From positions 83,013,847 to 83,077,846 of the forward strand of contig NC_087064.1 of the NCBI RefSeq assembly GCF_963678635.1: a DNA stretch of 64,000 nt, given 5' to 3'. The DNA comes from Symsagittifera roscoffensis. Lineage: Eukaryota > Xenacoelomorpha > Acoela > Convolutidae. This document shows positions 41,387 to 50,735 of the stretch, piece after piece. The notes under the pieces are model-generated. The model was not told the origin of the DNA, searched no databases, and saw nothing but the letters and a program-made list of their open reading frames with translations. A program made the position numbers and the translations under genes. Position 1 is the first letter of the stretch, and the number at the start of each line of letters is the position of its first letter.

Positions 41387-44300
41387 ACTAGACAAGAAAT
41401 CTCATTTATCCTACTAGGGTATCAAATTTCAAATCTTAGTTATGTTGGAAAAATTCAATAAAATTTATTGGTTAAGAAGTTTCATAAACATAGTCTGGTT
41501 CTGATCTACAAAGTTTTTTTAAAATCTGTGATTACTTCATTCTGATTGGTTATTAACACAAATAATGTCTGTGAAAGTATCCTCAAAATCTACAAATTTT
41601 AAAAAAATTGTTAAAAAATTCATGAGAAGAGGAGATCAACTCTGATTGGTTGACATTAAATTTCTTGAAAATTTCATGACTTTTGAAGCTCAATTCTGAT
41701 AGGTTGACATTGAATTTGTTGAAAATTACATGACTTTTGAAGCTCAATTCTGATCTGATAGGTTGACATTAAATTTCTTGAAAATTACATGACTTTTGAA
41801 GCTCAATTCTGATTGGTGGGCATTGGATTTGTCGAAAATCACATGAATATTGAAGCTCAATTCTGATTGGTTGATATCAGAAAAGATAAAAGTTTCCTTG
41901 TAATTAATGCTTGATTCTGATTGGTTGATACTTTTAAAAATTCCATGGTTAGATTGGATTATTTTTATTTCAGCTAGGCTAAATAGCATGTCCACTCTGA
42001 TTTTCTTTTCGTTGAAAACAATTGGTTAATAAGTTTGCTGTTTTTAGTTACTTTTATTCATTTTTTGAGGCTATTCAACTCACCTTGTCTAAAAATTTGG
42101 TACATTTTAAATCTCCCATTTAATTTTTCATTACTATTGAGATGTCTTCACTCAATAGAAACGAAAGAGTTGCATGTCTTGAATGTGGCAGGGAATACAC
42201 TCACAAAGATGCATCAAGACATCGTAGAACATGTGGTGTTTTGAAGTGTTCTTACTGTAATTTTTATACTTATAGCAGCGAGGAACTCGATAATCATTTC
42301 AAGAAGAACCATTCTCAGCATAATATTAAATTATGTGCTCAGCAGACTGCAAACACACTTCAGGAGAAGATAAAATTTTTAAGTTTTGTTTGAAAAACTT
42401 AGAAATTACTATGATTATTAGTTTTTGCCGAATCTGAAAAGTCTCAGCAATTGTAACAAATCTAGTCAGTAATTATACAGTGTTTTCATTACATTACCTG
42501 AACTGTCATTTATTTTTTTATTCAAAGGTTTTGATTGATGTTAAAGACAGCAAAAATCGAGTTCAAATCGTCGAGAAGCTTTCCATGGAACTCGATCCGA
42601 AAACTTTTAATCAACAGTAAAAACTCCCTTGGTTGCAAGCTTGTGGAGACTTTGTTGTGATCAATTTGTAGTAAAGTGCATAACATATGCTAATGAGAAT
42701 TTAAGTATTCGCCTTAAAATTGTAAAACTTGGATGTTTGGAAAACATCAACTAATTGAAAGGTTTTTTTTTGTAGTTACTATTTTAAAGTTTTCCTTGTT
42801 TAGTGCTTGTAAAAGTGTTCATAGAGCAGAGCTTTTTAAGCAGATAATGTGGTTTGACTTATTAAGAATTACGTTAGTCTATTGATTTTTTGATAATTTC
42901 AGAAAAGAAATTGATAAATGACCTGGAAAAAATGTATATTTTGCTAAACTTTGAAAGTTTCAAGATAATGATATACATCATTCCAAATAAAAATTTAGTC
43001 TAAAAGAGAAATTCAGATTTAAAACAGCATTATACAGTTATGAGGTTGAGAAAATTTTTTAAAGCTTTTTAGTAAATGATTTATGGTTTTAATTCAGCTT
43101 CGGATTATTGAACGTTCGTTGAAACGATACATTTTTCGATCTAAAATTCATTTTTCAAGTAAAAACTGGCTCAAATTGGATTCATTTGGTAGATAGTAGA
43201 TGAAGCAGAAACTGAGAAAATGCTAAAATGAGATAGAAATTCAATTTATTCCTTAAGAGATTTGAGATAATTTTACTAAAATTTAGCTTATAAAGTATGT
43301 CTTGAGAAAAAATCCGACATAAAAATTCTCAAAGTCTTATATTTATGCGTAATTCATTAGAAAAAATTGTTATCATTTGATATATTGGGTACTTTATATG
43401 AAAGATCAAATGTTTTGAGAATAATTTTTGAGAAGCAAACCCAATTCGGCATCTTTTGGAAGAAGATACATAAAGCATAAATCGAAAACTTGCTTTCAAG
43501 ATCTAATTTTCCTTGCTACATACATACACAATACTACATAGAATATACAACACTATATACAATACATTACTACATTTTTACTACATAGAATTTTTTTTCT
43601 TAATAAAAATCGGAAAATTACACAATTATTCCAGTTTGCACCTTGATATGCTTTGCTAAATCAATTTTTTGAGACTCGCTCTTTCAGAAGTTTTTATATT
43701 GTATATGTTAGGAACTAGTTTCTCTTGCGTATTTCCGGAGATTTTCAGATTATAACTAATAGAGCTGCTCCTAATTTGTTCTTAGATCGTAAAAATACAC
43801 CTTTATTTTCTCATTTTGTACATATATTTTTGAATGCTTTAACTAGCACAAATTCTTCCTCACTTGGATATTTTTGAGAAAATTTCCGTCAAAATTTAAG
43901 AAAAAAAGCGAGTTAATAACTATTTTGCAAGAAAAGTGATAGTTATTGATCCCAAAATGTGTATTTTTGCTTAAATAGTTTACGATAGCAACTGAACAGG
44001 GGAACCTTGAGGAAGATATTAACATTTTTTATTGTAATAATCATACGGTATCAGTTCTAATTTCATCTCTGCCAGCAAATTGTTTGTTCAATTGATACTA
44101 TTTTCCTCCTAAATACTCCAGTTTTGACTAAATTTTCTAGTAGGGTGTGTTCAATAGCGAAAACATGTATTAAACAGAAAGCAAGAATAACTTTAAAACA
44201 TGGAAAAACTCTACGGAAAATCTTGAAAGTTATGTTGCAGAAGCAACAGAGAGATAATCATCAGTTATGAAAAATTTTTTTTGTTGAATTTGACCCAATA

Positions 44301-45125
44301 TCGAATAAATTTCTAAGAAACATTTATACCATTTTAAACAATTTTAGCAATAAACTGTTCATTTTTATCAATAATCTGAAATTTCTAAATTTTAACATAA
44401 AAAATTTCCCACAAATTTTAATTTTTGTACAAATTTGGGTAATTCAATGAGAAAAAAGTGAGGAGGAGTTGAATCATGGAGTTTGATTTAGAAATTTCAT
44501 AGAATATTGCGCTTAATGTTCATTTGAATTGAGATTACTAAAAATCATCCCTGAACTGGACAAAAACATTTTGTTAAAAACCAAAATAAAAAGTTCGATA
44601 TGGAAAATTTCATGTAAATTTGATTAATTTTCATTTTACCTTTTCAAAAATTACAACTAATTTCACTGTTTTCCGGAAGTTTCAATATTGATTCTGCTAC
44701 TATGAACCTTTTTTTCAGTGCTTAGAGCATTGTATAACCAAGTATTTAGCTCAAATTAAGGTAAAGTTCATTGTATTTCAATATATTGAGAAAAAATTGT
44801 GGAAAAAGTCATTTTTTTTATTCAAAATTTTGTATCATTGTCTCAACATAATGCCAATTAAAATACAATCTTAGCTTATTTTTATAACCAATACGTAAAA
44901 GTATGTTTAAAATTAGATCAAAAACAACAATACATTAACCAAAATTATGAGATTTCTGCAATTTTTTCCAAAAATTTGCAGTTTGTTCCAAATACTTGAA
45001 ATTTTTGCAATTTTTCCAAATACTTGAAATTTTTGCAATTTTTCTCCAAAAACTTGAAAATTTTTTAAAAGTTTCAGTAGGTTTCAGCATAGTTTAAGCT
45101 AGATTGAGTACAGTTTCTAAAAAAT
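41330..45125. repeat. right inverted arm of the nested unit
   Basis: Reverse complement of the left arm in two blocks (41330-41880 and 42790-45125), separated here by the zinc-finger gene. The inner block contains the 'ccaatcagaattgagcttc' repeats in inverted form. Divergence between arms is a few per cent by eye, with single-base changes and small indels, so the arms are not freshly made. Confidence 0.85.
42142..42620 (+). CDS. two-exon C2H2-type zinc-finger protein
   Basis: Exon 1 runs from ATG 42142 to about 42387, just before a GTTTGA donor-like string. Exon 2 runs 42528-42620 after TTCAAAG and encodes VLIDVKDSKNRVQIVEKLSM...; the phases agree. If unspliced, the frame stops at 42393 after 83 residues. 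The protein has CLECGREYTHKDASRHRRTC, a finger-like cluster, followed by CSYCNFYTYSSEELDNHFKKNH, a standard C-x2-C-x12-H-x4-H zinc finger. Two adjacent fingers point to nucleic-acid binding. It is the only gene placed inside an arm, and the left arm has no copy. A CAAT-rich leader (about 42000-42141) precedes it. Confidence 0.6.
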
Positions 45126-45283
45126 GTTTCTGAAACTTACCATCTGAAACCTACCATCTTAATACATGGGAAACCTATTCCCTATCTTAATACATAGGAA
45201 ATCTATTCCCTATCTTAATACATAGCCTGGTGACCGGATACTCTATAGCCTATTTTAATACATGGGGGTCACCAGGCACCCCC
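45126..45283. repeat. right terminal region with TATCTTAATACATAGG repeats
   Basis: Four imperfect repeats of 'ctatcttaatacatagg' lie at about 45153-45268, spaced 25-37 bases, just inside the terminal 'ccaggcacccccc'. The left end of the unit lacks them. The same sequence in inverted form is in the cargo (about 34157 and 36255). Confidence 0.6.
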
Positions 45284-47154
45284 CATGTCATCTCTGGGCT
45301 TGTACCATGACGACCTTTGTGGCTGACTCCCCCCTGTGTATTCCTGTTGTCTGAGTACGAGTATTTCTTGGGTTTCATCAGCATGTACTCTCTTAACTTC
45401 TGCCTCATCTCTTCTGGAGTTGGTGTACTGTCTTTCGACAACGTATAGTATGTTGCTAACATCGTTCTCAAGTCATCACTCTTTACCCCATCAATGAACT
45501 TTGAGGCGATGCTGAAGTTCCTTCGATTGGTAGATTCTTCCGGGTCACTCCTTCTTCTCAAGCTCTCAAGATCATCTAGGAACCTGTCTATCGATTCATC
45601 GTCCCTTTGTCTTCTCTTTTCAAATCGCATCATCGCTTGATGACCCTTCATGCCTGAGCCGAATCGATTTAACAATATTTCAAAGATTTTGTCCGCTGTA
45701 TCGTGTTCCTCTTCTTTCTTCGCAACCACGCATTTCAATGGTGTGCCTTCCAGATTGCTCAGTATCGCTGTGCATGCTTGCCTCTCATCGTTCAAGTTGT
45801 CTTGTTCCAAGTGCAACCTCATGACTTCTACCCAAGTGTCAATGCATCCATCTGAATCGTCTTTGAATTCTTTTGGTTTCTTGAAAGTTTTTCTGGATTT
45901 GTTGCTTCCTCTGTCACTCGAATCGGTGTTCCTTGTAGCGAAGGCCTCTAGTGTCCTGTTCATCCTTTCCCAGATGCTTGCCCATGTCATCGCATCCGGT
46001 CCCACGTTGTTCTGAGTCGTGGAGTCTCCTGGACCACTAGTTGTGTTCGCTGTTCCATTTTTTATAATAGCCCTGGCCCCTACCGGTGCCGCAATCGCGG
46101 CCTCCCGGGTTGCTGGTAACGGCGTTGACTGTCGTTTGTTCCTTTGTGGTTCCACGAAGTCAACTCTATTACCTTGTGTCCGCTCTGCCGCTGGCCTGTC
46201 TTGTGGTGTTGAATTCCTCAAGATTGCATCTAACTTTGTCTGTATAGCACTTGAGCTCTCAGCCTGGTCCCTACTCATCGTATCCATTCTCGTTTCCAAA
46301 CTTCCCAACTGGCTATTCACTGCGTCATATCGCAGCTTCATTTCTAGCATGTCTTTTCTGATGTTCTTGTCTCTCTCTCCATCAGTGGTTTCTATTTTGT
46401 CAGACATCTGCTGAAGCTTTTCCTCCGTTGCTCTTGCTAGATGGAAATAGTTGTCCAGGTACTCATGTTTGTTATTTCTCATTTCCTTCCTTATCAAATT
46501 TCTATCGACTTCGCTGTGCTTCAGTTTCTCATCTATCTGATCTAGCTTCGCCATCAAGTCGCTTAGCTCAAGAGTCGTCGTTCCATGGTCCGTTGTTGTC
46601 CTGTAGTCGGTCGCTGGACCCGGTTTTTACTGATCCTCGTTCTGATCGGTCTCTGTCGTTCTCGTGGATACTGTTCCAAATGTTTTGCTTTTCTCGACTT
46701 TCGTCTCCTCCACTGCTGCGTCCTTCGATCTCATTCCGACCATCATCGCTAATCTTTCAGTAAAAGACGTTCTCTTCTGAGACTCATCCTTCACTATTTC
46801 TGGCGTGTTGCCTGTTGTGTCTTCCACGTTGTCTATCGGTGAGAACTCCATGGGCTTCGGATCAGGTTCTTCCGCATTGGGCATCGGAGTTGACTCTGTC
46901 GTTTTCTTTCCCACTTCATCCACACTTTGATCCGGTGTCTCTAGATCAATCTCGATGGTGGGTTCTACTCGTTCCCCTTCCGTGCCCTCCTTTGCTCTGT
47001 TCTCCTTAGTACTCCTCGAGTTGACCATACTAACTGAAAAGTTCTTCTTTGTTACCTTCGGACCCATTGATGTTGTTTTACGTAGCGACGAATTATACTT
47101 TGTTCTCGCCTCGGAAGATCTTTTTTCAGCTACCGGTACCCTGCTCCGCCTCAT
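45284..47154 (-). CDS. gag: gag of element A, with in-frame TAA and truncated C terminus
   Basis: From ATG 47154 the frame is continuous to 45250 except for one TAA at 46627-46629; the two parts are in the same register. The first 175 residues are charged and disordered. A coiled-coil-like part follows (about 46.55-46.2 kb), then a capsid-like helical domain with DGCIDTWVEVMRLHLEQ, LSNLEGTPLKCVV and EILLNRFGSG, typical of Ty3/Gypsy gag. The element B gag has the same order. Here the frame runs into the nested unit right after HGTSPEM, so the two CCHC zinc knuckles found in element B are absent. Confidence 0.85.
45392..45466. repeat. 75-bp gag segment duplicated across the nested insertion
   Basis: The segment 45392-45466, coding LATYYTLSKDSTPTPEEM in gag, recurs at 28362-28436 on the other side of the nested unit with one mismatch. 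It is in the correct gag context here and out of context at 28.4 kb, where it abuts pol. Confidence 0.88.
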
Positions 47155-47449
47155 TATTTACAATTGTTCCTATTTACAGTATTACTATCTACAAAATTCT
47201 ACTCTAAGGTTAAAACCTCTTTTGACAAAGTTTTATAAAAAGAAATTGACAATTTGTTAAAAACAACTTTTCCAAAGCTCTTGAAAATTCTATATGTTAG
47301 GATTGGATAGAGAATTTGATTTTACAATTGGTTACTTCACCCTGACTTAGTACTCTTTTAGTACCCCCTTCTTTATGCTGTTCCAAGACTTTCTCTCTAC
47401 CGTCTCAAGACTATTCAGTGTTGTCCCAGTACTTCTTGTTAGTGTCCCA

Positions 47450-47860
47450 AGACTAATGTCCCAAGACCAATGTCCCCAGACTAGTGTCCCAAGACTGATG
47501 TCCCAAGACCACTGTCCCAAGACCAATGTCCCAAGACTAATGTCCCAAGACCACTGTCCCAAGACCAATGCCCCAGGACCACTGTCCCAAGACCAATGTC
47601 CCAAGACCACTGTCCCAAGACCAATGTCCCAAGACCAATGTCCCAAGACCAATGTCCCAAGACCACTGTCCCAAGACCACTGTCCCAAGAGCAATGTCCC
47701 AAGACCACTGTCCCAAGACTGTTTCGTACCAAGACTGCTCTGGTCCAAGACTGTCCCAAGGCTGCACTGTTCCAAGACTGTCCCAAGACTGCTCTGTCCC
47801 GAGACTGTCCCAAGACCGTGTTGCTCCAAGACTGTCCCCAGACTGCAATGTCTCAAGACT
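47450..47860. repeat. 14-bp minisatellite, about 28 units
   Basis: Units are 'gtcccaagaccaat' and 'gtcccaagaccact' in mixed order, degenerating toward 'gactgtcccaagact' at the right. The array is open in several frames on both strands and produces artificial 100-190 codon frames rich in WSWDSGLGT or SQDQCPKT. These are not genes. Confidence 0.92.
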
Positions 47861-48780
47861 TCTTCGGTACTTGTCCCAAGAGTCGTCACTGAGTGTCTGG
47901 ATATCGGGTCTCTTCTTCTTCGTTGTAGGGACTATTGAACCACTGTACCTTTTACCACCACTTGAGCTCTAGTAAAAATTTTCCCAAAATCCCTATCTTA
48001 ATGGTCAAAACCCAAATACTTATCCCCCTGTATTTGCCTCTATCTCTATGTTTCAGGCTATTTGAAACCCTAAATTCCCCGCAGGTATCTTGTGATCACC
48101 TGTTCGTTAAAATACCAACAACAAATTTTCACCAAAACGTAAAAGTTTAAACTGGAAAAATTTCAAAAACAGATGGATGAATTCTCCTGAAATTCAAGGT
48201 TGACCGATGTCAATCTTTGTCCGAAAAAAATTTGTCTGGTACCCGATTGCCACGCGTTTTCCTCCCCCCTGCTAGCGATCTTATGGGGTATCACAAAAAA
48301 CTGTCTATGTCTGTTCCCCCCTACCGATCTGACCAGGGTACCTACCTTAACCTGATTTTAATTTTGGATATCCGCTTCTTATAACCAACGCGTGTAAATA
48401 TCGAATGTATCTAAATCAACGATACCGAACAATTAGTTACTCTAACGTGTCCCCCCTTTTTACAATTTACAACCGCTAACCTCTAACCTAACCAGCCCCA
48501 CTGCTAACCTCCCCCCTTCTTTATCTCCCCTCTTAAGTCGAAAAACCCCTTAAGCGCCGGGTGCTAAACCTCTCGAGAGAAAACCGTAGACCTGTTTCCA
48601 GGCCTGCTTGTGTAAAAACTTCCTCAAAACAATGGGGCTCCGCTTATCCAATTTTACACTTATCTCCTATAATGTAATGTGGATTCTAACGATACCCGTT
48701 GCCCAACTTGAGAACACCCCTGTGCGTCATCTTGTAGTGATCCTGTGCTGGTTGTCTCTGTTCTGCACTTGACAGCAGCA

Positions 48781-48976
48781 CCACTTTCCCACTTGGCTGG
48801 TCACCTCTTCCAGTCAAGTTTCCAGTGGGTTCAGCTCGGTCCTTCTGAACCACTTTCCCACTCGGCTGGTCACCTCTTCCAGTCAAGTCTCCTAGTGGTC
48901 CGGTTCGATCCTTGTGAACCACTTTCCCACTCGGTTGGTCACCTCTTCCAGTCAAGTCTCCTAGTGGTCCGGCTAG
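48781..48976. repeat. three tandem 69-bp repeats
   Basis: Units start at 48781, 48850 and 48919 with 'ccactttcccac' and 'ggtcacctcttccagtcaag'. Units 2 and 3 are closest. They lie in the element A leader close to the 5' LTR. Confidence 0.9.
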
Positions 48977-49170
48977 GTTGCAATCTATCTGAAAACCCTT
49001 AACAACGCCCCCCACTCGTGCACCTTATTGAAGTCACTGGTTTAAATTGCTAGATTGATCGAAACGATCGGTCTTATAAAACAGTATGGGTATACTATTT
49101 AATTAATATAAAGGTTTGATCCAAATGATCCGGTATCAAAGTCACTGTCTTTTTGTTTTATGGTTTCGAA

Positions 49171-50649
49171 TTAACACCGAAAATTCCGGGGGCCGGAGGG
49201 TTAGGCGGGAAGTCATGAGCCCGCTTGTCCCAAGGTCCCGGGACCAAAAACAAGTAAAGAGAAAGCGTAAAACCAAACAAAAATAGTTTATAACCAAGAA
49301 AAAGCCAAAAATAAATTTACTTGAAAATAAAAAAGTACAAAAAACAGTAAAAAATCCAAAAAAGGTAAAAAAAAAAACAAAAAACATAAAGTGACAGTTT
49401 ATATGTTATTTCCGGACGAGATGTGATCTGACATTCCTATTTGTTGTTGTTTCAGATTGATTTATATCATTTTTTATAGAAAGATTGTGTGTTTTGGTGA
49501 CGGGTTGGGTACCCTCCCTTGAGTGTAATTTGAGTATTTAAGCATGTTAATAGTGATTTGGCCGGTGGTCGGAGGGTAGAGTGGCAAGCAAGCTGACCGA
49601 CGTGTTCCACACTCAACAGGGGCATCAGGGACGACATCCACAACGACTCATGGGTATCGTTGAAACAATTTTAGAATCGTTCGGGTACTATTTCATTAAA
49701 ACTTAAGTGGTGGGGGGCACGATTAGCGCGGTCCGATTGTACCCTCCGTCGATCACAAATTTCCGAGTGTAACAGTCGCCTACTTCGGTCACATATGAGG
49801 CTTAAGAAAAATAGGCCCTATAACCATTGGCTCAAGAGTCAGGTACACTATCTCTTGTGTTTTTCTACCTCAAGAACGGTCGGAGCCAATTCGGTTCGTT
49901 TGCGACATGAGACTAGAACCCGTTACAGCTTAAAGGCTACTACCAAAATATCCCCCCACTCTAGAAAATAAGAACGTCCCAATACTTAGGTCTCAAAAAA
50001 CCCAAAATACACGAACGCCGTTTAAAACAGGGTCGGAACAATCCGTTAAGTTACTTTTTATTGGACAGTGGAACTTTGATCCATTTCAGATGGATCAACC
50101 TAAAACTCGCCTTAACTCAACATAACAATTATAAAACACACTCGAGAAAATTAAATTAGGGACTCACATGTTGATGCACTCGAGTGCAAGGAGTAGTTAA
50201 ATTGATAAGCAACTCGAGAATTGGATAATATAACTAGATAAGTTCAATACTAATCAGTCTTGATAACAGAAGTAAGTTCTGACTCTAGAATTGGAGTTTT
50301 TGTATGAACCATTGGGACACTCAAGCTGTCCACCTTTCCATTGAAGGTTCACTCTGGTTCGTTTCGAATAGTTGTTTTCTCTTCTTTTTATTATCTCTCC
50401 TCCTATTTCGGGATAAGAAAGCTCTACTCGTGTCTCATTTTGTATCTGGAAATTGCGAATAGCAATTTCCCGCTTTTTTCTTAAGTATTTTCCCGCAATT
50501 GTAAATTCGGTCGTTCTGATTTTTTACTTTGTGTTTTCGGTTGGTGCGAGAAAACTGAGCATGACAGGCTCCATTCGAAATTTTGAAAATAAAAACTTCA
50601 CTCCAAAATTACGTTTTTTCGTGTCTCTCAAGGTCAAACTTCCAGATAT
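49171..50649 (-). repeat. LTR-like terminal copy of element A (5' LTR)
   Basis: Same-orientation copy of 10758-12079, upstream of gag in the element's direction. It includes an extra block of about 160 bases (about 50273-50430) absent from the other copy. The outer end is irregular: similarity stops at 'cttccagatatg' and is followed at once by another LTR piece (50653-50735), so this end was probably rearranged. It would carry the promoter for element A. Confidence 0.75.
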
Positions 50650-50652
50650 GTT

Positions 50653-50735
50653 CGACTTCATTAAAACTTAAGTGGTGGGGGGCACGACTGGCGCGGTCCG
50701 ATTGTACCCTCCGTCGATCACAAATTTCCGAGTTA
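50653..50735 (-). repeat. extra LTR fragment next to the 5' LTR
   Basis: The sequence 'cattaaaacttaagtggtgg' through 'gatcacaaatttccgag' repeats an internal LTR segment (about 49692-49770 and 11273-11351). It is a partial direct repeat, about 80 bases, joined to the LTR edge. Confidence 0.75.

Larger units (their letters stand above)
28437..45283. mobile_element. nested inverted-repeat unit of about 16.8 kb
   Basis: This block interrupts the gag-pol coding sequence of element A. Its ends share a short inverted match, 'ggggggtgcctgg' at about 28472-28486 and its complement at 45271-45283. Inside these lie long inverted arms (about 28582-31990 and 41330-45125) around a 9.3-kb cargo with small genes on both strands. 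No transposase, recombinase or polymerase was recognised. Its base composition is far more AT-rich than the retrotransposon around it. It may be a non-autonomous DNA transposon of foldback type or a new class of element. Host gene duplication carried within an insertion is the alternative. Confidence 0.65.
47155..49170 (-). other. element A leader between 5' LTR and gag
   Basis: About 2 kb of leader without a supported gene. It holds a 14-bp minisatellite (47450-47860) and three 69-bp repeats (48781-48976). No convincing primer-binding site was identified next to the LTR edge at 49171; the adjacent minus-strand sequence 'ttcgaaaccat' has no clear tRNA 3'-end match. Confidence 0.45.

Noticed and set aside
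28437-45283. Maverick/Polinton or adintovirus identity for the nested unit
   Set aside because: No DNA polymerase B, retroviral-type integrase, packaging ATPase, protease or capsid gene was seen in any frame.
28362-45466. The 75-bp repeat as a target-site duplication of the nested unit
   Set aside because: Authentic gag sequence separates the right copy from the unit end, and gag sequence is missing, so a simple duplication on insertion does not fit.
47347-47972. Long open frames of 98-187 codons on both strands
   Set aside because: They are produced by a 14-bp minisatellite that lacks stops in several frames; peptides are pure repeats.
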